A stretch of 64,000 bases of DNA, from NCBI RefSeq assembly GCF_030063365.1, contig NZ_JASISY010000002.1, positions 248,001 through 312,000 of the forward strand. The letters are read 5' to 3'. Positions 33,491 to 41,924 of this stretch are shown here, one piece after another. How positions within the stretch are numbered: position 1 is the first letter of the stretch; every line of letters starts with the position of its first letter. The position numbers and the translations under genes were made by a program. The DNA is from Cryobacterium sp. PH29-G1. GTDB lineage: Bacteria; Actinomycetota; Actinomycetes; Actinomycetales; Microbacteriaceae. A model generated the notes under the pieces. That model worked only from the letters and a program-made list of their open reading frames with translations, had not been told where the DNA came from and ran no database searches.

Positions 33491-33505
33491 AATAAACGTC
33501 CAATA
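33491..33505. repeat. 15-bp direct repeat, right copy
   Basis: AATAAACGTCCAATA, identical to 29175-29189. It lies 264 bp upstream of the first gene of the toxin operon and 266 bp from the tRNA 3' end. The surrounding 33228-33550 holds no gene. Confidence 0.8.
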
Positions 33506-33551
33506 AACGGCATGCAGGTCAAACCCTGTCGCCATTGGCAGAAAGAGAAGT

Positions 33552-33770
33552 ACTGATCAAAAGCTATTTCGAAGGGAAAGTCGACACTTGAACCCAAGAC
33601 GCAACGAACCCGGTGTGAGCTTTGACATCGCGAAGGAAGCGAGAAAACCCTGATCAATTGCTATTTCCGTGTTATCCAAGTCTTGGACTCTCGCGACCGA
33701 AACTAGAGTTATTGCTGCTTTCGGCGAATTGGGGCCGAGGAGAATGCCTGATCAAATGCTATTTCTTCGG
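33552..33770. repeat. Degenerate repeats with ~98-bp period at the tRNA 3' end
   Basis: CTGATCAA followed by (A/T)(A/T)GCTATTTC occurs at about 33553, 33650 and 33748, each about 98 bp apart. The first copy is followed by CTTGAACCCA, the T-loop sequence of the tRNA, in the expected place; the second by a more decayed version; the third leads straight into the intact tRNA. They are either decayed tandem tRNA genes (74-nt tRNA plus 24-nt spacer) or successive integration scars. Confidence 0.65.
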
Positions 33771-33844
33771 TAGGGCGACTGGGACTTGAACCCAGGACCG
33801 ACGGATTATGAGTCCGCTGCTCTAACCAGCTGAGCTACCGCCCC
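33771..33844 (-). tRNA. tRNA-Met (CAU anticodon)
   Basis: The minus strand folds as a standard 74-nt tRNA: acceptor GGGGCGG with TCGCCCT, D-arm GCTC..GAGC, anticodon stem with the loop CTCATAA, and T-arm CTGGG-TTCAAGT-CCCAG. The anticodon CAU means elongator Met, or Ile2 if lysidine-modified; the overall sequence resembles actinobacterial tRNA-Met. Acceptor pairs 1-72 and 7-66 are G-U wobbles. CCA is not encoded (CCG follows). It appears to be the target of the integrative elements to its left. Confidence 0.93.
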
Positions 33845-33883
33845 AAAAAGCGCGACCAGAAGGTCGCACCAACAAACGTAGAG

Positions 33884-35164
33884 CTAATCGGACGTATGAG
33901 ATGACGCCCCGTTAGGAACAAGATCACTGACCGGCTCCCCACGATACAGGCATTCGAACGTGTTCAGAGTGCGCTTGATGTCGTGCGCCGCAATGAGTCG
34001 AAGCGACTCCCGCTTGAGCGCCTCGAGGCGTTCCGGCGCAGCGGTGAGCACCGCGGTCAGCTTGTCGGCCATGTCCTGCGCGTCACTCGGCTTGAATAGG
34101 TACCCGTTCGCCTCGTCGTGCACAAGGTGAGGCAGGGCCATGGCGTCAGCGGCCACGATCGGCAATCCGGAGGCCATGGCCTCCATCGTGGCGATGCTCT
34201 GCAACTCGGCGATGGAAGGCATCGCGAACACCGTGGCGCGCGAGTAAGCCGCGCGCAGCTCTTCGTCTGTTACATAACCGGTAAACGTGACGCGTGAGCG
34301 GATGCCGAGAGTGTCGGCCAGATGCTCCAGGTTGCGTTTTTGATCGCCTCCACCGACGATTTCGACCTGCGCATCGAGGTCGGGCGACAGCCGCGCCGCC
34401 GCTTTAAGAAGTACGTCAATCTGCTTCTCACCAGTGACGCGACCGACGAACAGGATGCGGTTCTCGGTGCGGGGCTCGAAATTGGGTGTGTAGTTGTCGG
34501 CGTCGATTCCACATGAAATGGCGTACACATCGGTAAGACCGGTGTACTTCTCCAAGAACTGTGCAGCCCGTCGAGTTGGGGTTGTCACGGCCGCGGCTCG
34601 ACCGAATGTGCGGCGCGCGGCCCGCCATGCGGCCTTGATCACCCGATCTTGGAATCCCACCGGAATGAGGGAGAACTTCACCATGTTCTCGGGCATGAAA
34701 TGGTTTGTGCCCACCAAACGGATATTGCGTTTGGCGGCTTCGATCGACACGCCACGCCCCACATTGATGTGCGACTGAAAATGCACGACGTCCGGTCGGA
34801 AGGAGTCAAGAATGCGTCGGCTTTCACCGCGAACCAGCCACGGCAACGCGAAGCGCAGCCAGTCGTGCGGATACCAGCGCCAGCTGTGCAAGCGATGCAC
34901 CACCATCGGCTGGCCTTCGTGCATCTCGGTCCAGCTACCATGCTTGCGGGACGCGGCTGGGGCCATGATTTGAACTTCATGGCCGCGCGCTACCAGGCCC
35001 GCCGCGAGCCTCTCGGCAAACCGCGCGGCACCGTTCACGTCGGGCGCGAAGGTGTCGGCAGCGATGAGCACACGAATCCGAGGTTTCTCGGTTGGCGCAC
35101 TCACCGCGCTCTCTGGCGTATCGCCCGGAGTCGGGCTGCTCAGCAAGTCGGTCGAATCTGACAA
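33884..35164 (-). CDS. Glycosyltransferase family 4 (alpha-mannosyltransferase-like)
   Basis: A 426-residue GT-B glycosyltransferase of the GT4/PimB-MgtA-like type, using a nucleotide- or GDP-sugar donor to build glycolipids or envelope glycans at the cytoplasmic face. The N-terminal Rossmann domain begins IRVLIAADTFAPDVNGAARF near residues 28-47. The C-terminal donor domain has ENRILFVGRVTGEKQIDVLL near 235-254 and the E-x7-E region ELQSIATMEAMASGLPIVAA near 317-336. The start is a TTG at 35164, fitted by the frame; there is only a weak ribosome site. It is followed on the left by the tRNA-Met gene, 40 bp from its stop. Confidence 0.9.
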   Translation of the reverse strand: MSDSTDLLSSPTPGDTPESAVSAPTEKPRIRVLIAADTFAPDVNGAARFAERLAAGLVARGHEVQIMAPAASRKHGSWTEMHEGQPMVVHRLHSWRWYPHDWLRFALPWLVRGESRRILDSFRPDVVHFQSHINVGRGVSIEAAKRNIRLVGTNHFMPENMVKFSLIPVGFQDRVIKAAWRAARRTFGRAAAVTTPTRRAAQFLEKYTGLTDVYAISCGIDADNYTPNFEPRTENRILFVGRVTGEKQIDVLLKAAARLSPDLDAQVEIVGGGDQKRNLEHLADTLGIRSRVTFTGYVTDEELRAAYSRATVFAMPSIAELQSIATMEAMASGLPIVAADAMALPHLVHDEANGYLFKPSDAQDMADKLTAVLTAAPERLEALKRESLRLIAAHDIKRTLNTFECLYRGEPVSDLVPNGASSHTSD

Positions 35165-35319
35165 GTGGCGTGGTCCCTACGTTGGTTGGCCGGGAATCGT
35201 CTTCCGGCAGGAAATCTTGGGCGCGCTCGGCATAATTGACACTGCGCACTCGAACCCTATTCTAAACCGTGCAAACTTTGCCGTGTCCCGCACCGTGGTT
35301 GGCGAAAATTCTTCACCAG

Positions 35320-36234
35320 TCAGCGATCAAGTTGAGGGTGATAGCGCGCGAGCAGAAACACACCCCAGATGGCGATTGCCCCGGCCACCATGAACGCCAC
35401 CGCTGCTGCGGCCGGTGCCTGGCTGGCTTCGCCGAGCACGATAATTCCAATGCCGACAGCGACGAGAGGGTCAACGACGGTGAGCCCGGCAATGACGAGG
35501 TCAGGCGGTCCCGAGGCATACGCGTTCTGCACAAAATATGCCCCGAGCGTGGCAGCGAGCAGGAGTCCCAGCACACAGGTCAGGGTCAACCAGTCGAAGT
35601 TGCCGTGCTGGGTGCGGTTAATGACGACCTTGGCGAGGGTGGCCACAAATCCGTAAAGCACCCCCGCTCCGAGAATGTAGAAGATTGCCTGCGAACGGCG
35701 GCGTAAAAAACCGAAGGCGAGAGCGAAGCCCAACAGAACAACCGCGAGCACGATGAGGATGGTCACGAGGTTGCGGTCGGTAACGGGTTTGTCTACGGCG
35801 GTGAACGCCGCCACGGTCACGAACAGACCGACCCCGCCCACGCACATGGAGATGGCGACGATGCTCGCGCGATTGAGCTTGACCCTGCTGACACGTGCGT
35901 TCAGAATGGCGGTAATGACGAGCGCTACCGCCCCGAGCGGCTGCACCACGATGAGTGGTGCAAAAGCAAGACTGGTGAGTTGAAATACGACAGCGAGGCC
36001 AAGCATGAGCGTTCCGAACACCCAGGATGGTCGGGTGAGCAGCATGGTGAGTTGCCGCACGTTCAGCCCGCCGGTTGCTTCTTTGGTGCGCGCCTCGACT
36101 TTGGTCACGCCGCGGTGCTGAAATTGGGCGCCGAGGGAAAGAAAGATTGCACCGACCAGGGCCAACGGAATTCCGATGGCCTGACGCGGATCAATAGCGA
36201 TTTCAGTCGCCAGATCGGTTAGGTCAGAGGTCAC
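35320..36234 (-). CDS. DMT-superfamily transporter (EamA/NIPA-like)
   Basis: A 304-residue membrane protein with about nine or ten hydrophobic segments, starting GIPLALVGAIFLSLGAQFQH and including VVQPLGAVALVITAILNARV near residues 97-116 and AGLTVVDPLVAVGIGIIVLG near 255-274. The pattern is that of DMT-family permeases, closer to NIPA-like (Mg2+-type) members than to amino-acid exporters, but substrate is undefined. It is transcribed divergently from the peptide deformylase gene, 40 bp away, so the two share a promoter region. Confidence 0.85.
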   Translation of the reverse strand: MTSDLTDLATEIAIDPRQAIGIPLALVGAIFLSLGAQFQHRGVTKVEARTKEATGGLNVRQLTMLLTRPSWVFGTLMLGLAVVFQLTSLAFAPLIVVQPLGAVALVITAILNARVSRVKLNRASIVAISMCVGGVGLFVTVAAFTAVDKPVTDRNLVTILIVLAVVLLGFALAFGFLRRRSQAIFYILGAGVLYGFVATLAKVVINRTQHGNFDWLTLTCVLGLLLAATLGAYFVQNAYASGPPDLVIAGLTVVDPLVAVGIGIIVLGEASQAPAAAAVAFMVAGAIAIWGVFLLARYHPQLDR

Positions 36235-36274
36235 TTCATGACCCTATCGACAAGCTTGCCGATATTCTGGTGAA

Positions 36275-36847
36275 ATGGCCGTACGCGCGATAGTAATTTC
36301 AGGTGACCCCGTTCTCCACTCCCCCGCTGCACCCGTCGTCGATTTTGACGATAATCTGCGCGAATTGGTGCGAGACATGTTCGAAACGATGGATGCCGCG
36401 CCGGGGGTTGGTCTTGCCGCCACGCAGGTAGGCGTCGGCCTGCGCATCTATACGTACAGTTATGAAGACGACGACGAGGTCTCGTGGCGTGGCGTGGCGA
36501 TAAATCCCGAACTCTGGATCACTCCGGTCTCAGCCGAGCCCGTCAATGACGAGGACGTCGATGAAGACGAAGGGTGCCTGTCTTTTCCGGGTGAACGTTT
36601 TCCGTTGAAACGGGCTCAGTCCGCCATTTTGCGCGCCGTCGACACCGAGCAGAATCCGTTCGAAATTCGAGCGGATGGCTGGCTTGCCCGCATTTTCCAG
36701 CACGAATACGACCACCTCGAGGGCACGCTGTATGTAGACCGGCTCGAGCATGTCTACGCCAAAATGGCAGCGAAGGTCGTGCGCAAGAAGAGTTGGGGTG
36801 TGCCCGGCTTGAGCTGGACACCGGGCATCGACAACCTCGAGGGCTGA
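36275..36847 (+). CDS. def: Peptide deformylase
   Basis: A 190-residue Fe(II)/Zn metallohydrolase that removes the formyl group from nascent polypeptides at the ribosome. The three family motifs are present: GVGLAATQ (residues 44-51), EGCLS with metal ligand Cys101, and QHEYDH with ligands His143 and His147 and catalytic Glu144. The length is normal for a type I actinobacterial enzyme. The ATG is 40 bp from the divergent DMT gene; no strong Shine-Dalgarno is seen. It ends 52 bp from the convergent azlD gene. Confidence 0.97.
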   Translation: MAVRAIVISGDPVLHSPAAPVVDFDDNLRELVRDMFETMDAAPGVGLAATQVGVGLRIYTYSYEDDDEVSWRGVAINPELWITPVSAEPVNDEDVDEDEGCLSFPGERFPLKRAQSAILRAVDTEQNPFEIRADGWLARIFQHEYDHLEGTLYVDRLEHVYAKMAAKVVRKKSWGVPGLSWTPGIDNLEG

Positions 36848-36898
36848 CTCGGGCGCGGTGGGCGCGCTCAGCCTCACCCAGTATCGAGGGGCCTGCCG

Positions 36899-37204
36899 CT
36901 AGGTCAGTGCACGCAAGCCGGCGGCAACCAGTGCCGCCACAATCACCACCACGATGAACGGCGTCTTGATTGCAAATAGCCCGGCCGCTACGATGACGGC
37001 CGGGACGCGGGCGTCCACGGTAAGGGCCTGACCGTTGCCGAGCGTCTGCACGGCGATCAACGCTGCCAACAGCGCCACCGTCAGCAGGTCGGCGATGCGG
37101 GAGGGCGTGGGCTTCTGCAGCAGCGCGGGTGGCACGAGGTATCCGGCCAGTTTGAGCGCGAGCACCGCGATCGATGCAGCGATGATGATCTGCCAGAGCG
37201 TCAT
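36899..37204 (-). CDS. azlD: AzlD-family branched-chain amino acid transport protein
   Basis: A 101-residue membrane protein with three or four hydrophobic segments (TLWQIIIAASIAVLALKLAG; LTVALLAALIAVQTL; VIVAAGLFAIKTPFIVVVIV). It forms the small subunit of AzlCD-type exporters of branched-chain amino acids. The start is the ATG at 37204, which overlaps the azlC stop as ATGA; the frame is open upstream but that part lies inside azlC. Confidence 0.9.
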   Translation of the reverse strand: MTLWQIIIAASIAVLALKLAGYLVPPALLQKPTPSRIADLLTVALLAALIAVQTLGNGQALTVDARVPAVIVAAGLFAIKTPFIVVVIVAALVAAGLRALT

Positions 37205-37995
37205 GAACACGGTTCCTTTCCAGCGGATGCGGCCCCGACGTCGTTCGGTGTTCCCCACCAGTTGAATGCGCCTGCCACCACCGCGACGAGAGCTGCGACC
37301 AGCACCGGCAGGCCCGGCATCAACACCGGCGTCAGCGTCGCTGCGACGACCGCCGCCGCCACGGCGACCGCAACCGTCTGCATCCGCTTCAACCGAGGCC
37401 AGAGCAGGCCGACAAAGGCTGCAGCGGCCGCAGCATCCAGCCCATAGGCTCGCGTGTCGCCCAGCGCGTCGCCGATCAGCGCACCAACTAGTGTGGTGAT
37501 GTTCCAGCCGATGAAGACGGCCAGGCCGGTGACCCAGAATCCAGTGCGGCGGCTGCGCGGTGTCGGCTGGGCGAGGGCCACCGCGGTGGATTCATCAATG
37601 GTGATCCAACCGGCAGCAAGCCGTTTGCCGAGACCGCGCCCCACGATCGGAGCGGTGCGCATGCCGTAGATGCCGTTGCGCACACCGAGCAGCGCCGCAC
37701 TCGCGATGGCAGGCGCGCCGGCAGCGACTCCGCCGGCCGCCAGTACGCCAATGAGGGCGAATTGCGAGCCACCGGAGAACATGACGATGCTGATAAAGCT
37801 GGTCTGCCAGATATCGAGTCCGGCGGCGACTGACAACGCGCCGAAGGACACACCGTAGGCGGCGGTGGCGAGCCCCACCGCGAGGCCCTCACGAATCGCC
37901 AGCCGTTGTTGGCGAGTTTCGTGCAACGGGTCGGGCGCGGTCAGGTCGGTCACGGAGTCGGAACCATCAGGGTGCGAAGCGGATGCCGTCGTCAT
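37201..37995 (-). CDS. azlC: AzlC-family branched-chain amino acid transporter
   Basis: A 264-residue membrane protein of the LIV-E/AzlC family. The N-terminal arm is polar, then AVGLATAAYGVSFGALSVAA near residues 36-55, the family motif MFSGGSQFALIGVLAAGG near residues 73-90, and further spans to the C-terminus. With AzlD it exports branched-chain amino acids such as leucine or valine. It overlaps the kinase-like gene upstream and azlD downstream by 4 bp each (ATGA), so three genes form one coupled unit. Confidence 0.9.
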   Translation of the reverse strand: MTTASASHPDGSDSVTDLTAPDPLHETRQQRLAIREGLAVGLATAAYGVSFGALSVAAGLDIWQTSFISIVMFSGGSQFALIGVLAAGGVAAGAPAIASAALLGVRNGIYGMRTAPIVGRGLGKRLAAGWITIDESTAVALAQPTPRSRRTGFWVTGLAVFIGWNITTLVGALIGDALGDTRAYGLDAAAAAAFVGLLWPRLKRMQTVAVAVAAAVVAATLTPVLMPGLPVLVAALVAVVAGAFNWWGTPNDVGAASAGKEPCS

Positions 37996-38897
37996 CGAGC
38001 GAGGTCGACACCGTGCACGCCGTTATGAAAGCGCAACGAAGGGAATACGGCAGAGACGGAGAACCCGAGTCCCGGAACGGTCCCGGCGTTGAACACGCCG
38101 CCGAACAGTTGCGCGCGCTCACGCATCTGCGTAATGCCGGGGCCGGCGATGCTTTCGCTGAGGGCCTTGAGGTCGTCTTCGATCGTGTACGGGGTGCGTG
38201 CGGCCTGTTCGCCGTTTTCTTTGCCGTCCCGACGCGCTGCCGCACGGATGCCGTCATCATCGACGAGCAGCTGCAGGCCGTCTCTGGTCCAGGTGAATGA
38301 CACGCGCGCTTCGGTGCCAACGCCGCCGTGCTTGAGCGCGTTGGCGAGTGCGCTCTGCAGAATGCGAAAGATGGCCAGCTCGGCACCCGCCTTGAGGGCG
38401 AAGCGTTCGCCGGATTCGATGAAATTCACCACGAGCCCGGCGTCGCGCATCACTCGAAACAGGTCGCGGGTTGACTGCGGCCCGGGCTGAAGCGCACCAA
38501 CGGTTTCACCTTCGCGAACGATCGTCAGCACGCGGCGCATGTCGGCCAAGGCGACTCGTCCGTCGTCCACCAGCGCGGTCGCGGCCCGCACCGCCGTAGA
38601 TGGGTCGCTCTCGGCGGTGTACCGGGCGCCCTCGGCCCGCGTGATGAGACGGGCAATGGTGAGCACCGCGCCATCCTGCAGCTCGCGGATGATCGCCAGT
38701 CGGCCCTGTTGTTCGGCGAGGGAAAGTTCCAGCTCGATGCGCACCCGCTCGGCGGTATTGCGATCGAAGACGACCCGGCGGGAGCGGAGCAGCGCGATGA
38801 TCCAGAGCACCAGGAGTGCCCCGGAGAGTACGCCGAGTGCCGGTACCAGAATTTGCGAGAAATCCACGTGGACCGCCGTTTCTTGTGCCGAAGCCAT
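37992..38897 (-). CDS. Histidine-kinase-like protein lacking the phospho-acceptor His
   Basis: A 301-residue protein: one membrane span near residues 16-37, a DHp-like helix pair, and a HATPase_c-type ATP-binding domain with an N-box FRILQSALANALKHGG, a G1-like LLVDDDGI and a G2-like GPGITQMRERAQLFGG. At the place where HisKA_3 kinases carry RELHD this protein has IRELQDGA, with Gln73 instead of the phosphorylated His. No response regulator gene is adjacent. The start is ATG 38897; the frame is open further but would run into the tRNA-Asn gene. It shares an ATGA overlap with azlC, so it is translated with the amino-acid exporter. Confidence 0.8.
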   Translation of the reverse strand: MASAQETAVHVDFSQILVPALGVLSGALLVLWIIALLRSRRVVFDRNTAERVRIELELSLAEQQGRLAIIRELQDGAVLTIARLITRAEGARYTAESDPSTAVRAATALVDDGRVALADMRRVLTIVREGETVGALQPGPQSTRDLFRVMRDAGLVVNFIESGERFALKAGAELAIFRILQSALANALKHGGVGTEARVSFTWTRDGLQLLVDDDGIRAAARRDGKENGEQAARTPYTIEDDLKALSESIAGPGITQMRERAQLFGGVFNAGTVPGLGFSVSAVFPSLRFHNGVHGVDLAR

Positions 38898-38950
38898 ATT
38901 GCCCCGTAACAATTGGGAAGGAGCTTTTCTGTCGAAGAAAACGTACCGAC

Positions 38951-38988
38951 AAAAAAGGCCACCCGGGGTGGAGCCCTGAGTGGCCTTT
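38951..38988 (-). terminator. Rho-independent terminator after tRNA-Asn
   Basis: On the minus strand, AAAGGCCAC and GTGGCCTTT form a 9-bp stem (38988-38980 with 38962-38954), followed by a run of T. It starts 3 nt after the tRNA 3' end and lies about 55 bp upstream of the kinase-like gene, so it separates the two transcripts. Confidence 0.85.
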
Positions 38989-38990
38989 CG

Positions 38991-39063
38991 CTCCCCGACT
39001 TGGACTCGAACCAAGAACCTGCGCATTAACAGTGCGCTGCTCTGCCAATTGAGCTATCGGGGA
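38991..39063 (-). tRNA. tRNA-Asn (GTT anticodon)
   Basis: The minus strand folds as a 73-nt tRNA: acceptor TCCCCGA with TCGGGGA and discriminator G, D-arm GCTC..GAGC, anticodon loop CTGTTAA (anticodon GTT) and T-arm CTTGG-TTCGAGT-CCAAG. No CCA is encoded. A terminator hairpin follows immediately. Confidence 0.96.
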
Positions 39064-39306
39064 ATGCTTGAACAGCGTTGCTACTTTACCAAGGTTTCTT
39101 TCAGTGCCAAAACCACGATGGCTGCTGATTGGCTCGGAGAGCCCTTTTTATGAGGTGAGAATCCGGCGCAGACCCCGGAATGCGGGCTGGTAACAACAAT
39201 TGAGCGGTCTCGTGCGCCAAACGCGGGTCGGGCGTGTCGGAACGTACGGCCAGCCGACAGGCACAGATCCCGCGACGAGTACAGAGCAGGTTGGCAGGAA
39301 CCCGTC

Positions 39307-40215
39307 TCAGTTGCCGGGGGCGACATCCGTTGCGCTGTGCGGCTCGTTTGTCGTTGCGGGCTCGACGGCGTGCTCAGTAGCCGTCGGCTCGAGCGCGCTC
39401 GGCTGCAGGGCCGCCGCGAGGCCCCGTACGTAGGGATGCCACGGATCACGAAAAACGTCGTCCAAGGTGCCCAGGCCCACCAGCACGCCCTGATGCATGA
39501 CGCCAATCCGGTTCGCAACTCGCTGCAACACGGCCAAGTCGTGGCTGATCACGAGCGCGGAAAAGGATCTCTCCCGCTGGAGTTCGCTGATCAGATCGAT
39601 CACGGCATCACGCACCATCACGTCAACGCCCGCTGTCGGCTCGTCAGCGATCAAGAGGGCGGGGCCGAACACGAGCGCCTGCGCCAGCGCCACCCGCTGT
39701 CGCTGACCGCTGGAGAGCTCGTAAGGGTATTTGCCGAGAGCGGCCAGTGGCAGACGCACCGCGTCGATCATGGTGGCCACCCGGGTGCCCAGAGCGCGAC
39801 GGTTGTAGCGTCGATCCCGTTCGAGCACCGGTTCGGCGACAATCTCCGCCACCGTCATGGTCGAGGGCAAGGTATCGGCGGCGTCCTGCGCCAGCAGCCC
39901 GACCCCGAACGTAAGCCGTGCCAGTTTGCGCTTGCCAATCCGGCGCAGCCCGAATCCGAGCACGGTCGCCTCTCCCCCGGTGATCTGCGGACGGGCACCG
40001 GCGGAGTCGTTCACAAAGGCATCACCGGAGAGCACCCGGGCGAGGGTGCTCTTGCCGGAGCCGCTTTCACCGAGCAGCCCCACCACCTCGCCCGGCGCGA
40101 TGCGCAGAGTGAAGCCGTGCACCGCTACGAATGCCGGACTCGCCCCGTGCGGTGGGTATTCGATGGTCAGATCGCTCGTTTGGATCGGGGGAAGAGATGC
40201 TGCGCCATGCCTCAT
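39307..40215 (-). CDS. ABC transporter ATP-binding protein of the second peptide operon
   Basis: A 302-residue ABC ATPase: Walker A GESGSGKST near residues 50-58, a Q-loop region LLAQDAADTLPS, signature LSSGQRQRVALAQ, Walker B LLIADEPTAGVD and switch VISHDLAVLQ. The signature is LSSGQ rather than LSGGQ, and the C-terminus carries about 35 extra polar residues. It begins 5 bp after the stop of the double-domain ATPase gene (40221), so three nucleotide-binding domains are encoded in one operon. It may replace one half of the motor under some conditions or serve a second permease; this is inference. Confidence 0.9.
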   Translation of the reverse strand: MRHGAASLPPIQTSDLTIEYPPHGASPAFVAVHGFTLRIAPGEVVGLLGESGSGKSTLARVLSGDAFVNDSAGARPQITGGEATVLGFGLRRIGKRKLARLTFGVGLLAQDAADTLPSTMTVAEIVAEPVLERDRRYNRRALGTRVATMIDAVRLPLAALGKYPYELSSGQRQRVALAQALVFGPALLIADEPTAGVDVMVRDAVIDLISELQRERSFSALVISHDLAVLQRVANRIGVMHQGVLVGLGTLDDVFRDPWHPYVRGLAAALQPSALEPTATEHAVEPATTNEPHSATDVAPGN

Positions 40216-40220
40216 ACGTT

Positions 40221-41924
40221 CTATCCTGCCGCACGCAGAATGCGGAGTTCATCCCTCCGCAGGGCCTGCGCCGCCGGATCGGGAACCGGCAGGGACGCCA
40301 GCAGACGCCGCGTGTAGGCATCCTTCGGAGCGCCAAGCACCTCGGCGCCGGTGCCCTCCTCCACCAGTTTTCCCTTGTACAGCACGGCAATGCGGTCAGC
40401 GAGAATGTCGACGACGGCGAGATCGTGGCTGATGAACAGTGCGGCAAACCCGAATTCTTTCTGCAGCTCGGCGAAGAGTTCCAGCACCTTGGCCTGTACC
40501 GATACGTCCAGCGCGCTGGTGGGCTCGTCCGCGATGAGCAGGGTCGGTTCCAGAGCAAGCCCGCGCGCGAGGCTGGCCCGTTGGCGCTGCCCACCGCTGA
40601 GCTCGTGCGGGTACCGATCGCCATAGGCCCGCGGCAGCTGAACGGCCTCCAGCAGTTCATTGACCCGTTTGCGGGCGGCACCGGGGTTGGCCGCGCGCCC
40701 GTGCACGACGAGCGGTTCGGCCACACACTCCGCGATCGTGAGCAGCGGGTTGAAGCTCGACGCCGGGTCCTGAAAGACGAAGCCGATATCGCTGCGCACC
40801 TTCTTGAAGGCGCGTTCCTTAAAACCGATCATTTCGTGGCCCAACACAGTGAGGGAACCTCCGGTCACCCGAGTGAGCCCGGCCATCGCCCGGCCAATCG
40901 TGGTCTTGCCGGATCCGCTCTCGCCGACCAAACCGAGTACCTCACCCGAGCGGATGATGAAACTCACCCCGTCGACAGCGGTGAAACCGGGTTTCCCCAG
41001 CCGGCCCGGGTACTGGATCTTGAGGTTGTCGGCCACGACCACCGGTGCCTCGGTGGCCCACCCGGGTTCGCGGGCGAGGGCCCGCGCGGTGGCCCTGGTG
41101 GTTCCCTGACCGACGTGCGGCACCGAGCCGAGCAGTCGTTTGGTGTAGTCGTGCTGGGGGTCGGAGAAGAGTTGCTGTGCCGGAGCTTCCTCCACCACCT
41201 TGCCCTCATACATGACGGCGACGCGGTCGGCGAGGTCGGCGACGACACCCATATTATGGGTGATCAGCACGATAGCGGTGCCGAATTCATTCCTGCAGCG
41301 GCGTAGCAGGTCGAGAATCTCGGCCTGCACGGTCACGTCCAGAGCCGTGGTCGGTTCGTCGGCCACGATCAGTCCGGGGTCGAGCACCAGAGCCATGGCG
41401 ATAACAACGCGCTGTTTTTGACCGCCGGAGAACTGGTGCGGGTAGTAGTCGACGCGACTTTCCGGGTCGGGAATACCCACTCGGCCCAGGATTTCAATGG
41501 CCTTGGCACGCGCTTCTTTGCGGCTGAACTCGCCGTGAGCACGAATCCCCTCGGCGATCTGCCAGCCCACGGTATAGACCGGGTTGAGAGCCGTGGACGG
41601 CTCCTGGAACACCATGGACACATCCGTTCCCCGCAGCTGGCGAAGCTTCTGCTTGCTCACCGTGAGAATGTCGTTCGAACTTGAACCGTCTTTACTGCTG
41701 AGAATGACGGCGCCGTTGGCGATCGCGGTCTCTGGAAGCAAACCGAGAATGGTCTTGGCGGTGACGGTTTTGCCGCTACCGCTCTCCCCCACGATGGCGA
41801 GAACCTCGCCCGGAGCAACACTCAGCGTTACGCCGTCGACGGCCTTCACCGCACCGCCGTCGGTGGCGAAGGTCACATTGAGGTTGTCGATGCGTACGAC
41901 GTCGGGCAGGGACTGAGCGGTCAT
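40221..41924 (-). CDS. Double-domain peptide ABC transporter ATP-binding protein (DppD-DppF fusion)
   Basis: A 567-residue protein with two complete ABC domains. The first has GESGSGKTVT near residues 41-50, FSGGQKQRVVIA and LIVADEPTTALD. The second has GESGSGKTTIG near residues 335-345, LSGGQRQRASLA and LLIADEPTSALD. Both retain the LIT/FISH-type switch His. It therefore supplies both halves of the importer motor on one chain, acting at the inner membrane with the permeases encoded next door. Its start overlaps the DppC-type permease stop by 4 bp. Confidence 0.93.
   Translation of the reverse strand: MTAQSLPDVVRIDNLNVTFATDGGAVKAVDGVTLSVAPGEVLAIVGESGSGKTVTAKTILGLLPETAIANGAVILSSKDGSSSNDILTVSKQKLRQLRGTDVSMVFQEPSTALNPVYTVGWQIAEGIRAHGEFSRKEARAKAIEILGRVGIPDPESRVDYYPHQFSGGQKQRVVIAMALVLDPGLIVADEPTTALDVTVQAEILDLLRRCRNEFGTAIVLITHNMGVVADLADRVAVMYEGKVVEEAPAQQLFSDPQHDYTKRLLGSVPHVGQGTTRATARALAREPGWATEAPVVVADNLKIQYPGRLGKPGFTAVDGVSFIIRSGEVLGLVGESGSGKTTIGRAMAGLTRVTGGSLTVLGHEMIGFKERAFKKVRSDIGFVFQDPASSFNPLLTIAECVAEPLVVHGRAANPGAARKRVNELLEAVQLPRAYGDRYPHELSGGQRQRASLARGLALEPTLLIADEPTSALDVSVQAKVLELFAELQKEFGFAALFISHDLAVVDILADRIAVLYKGKLVEEGTGAEVLGAPKDAYTRRLLASLPVPDPAAQALRRDELRILRAAG

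Noticed and set aside
29040..33770. ESX secretion core genes within the island
   Set aside because: No FtsK/SpoIIIE-type ATPase, EccB/D-like membrane protein or mycosin is present; only effector-side genes are seen.
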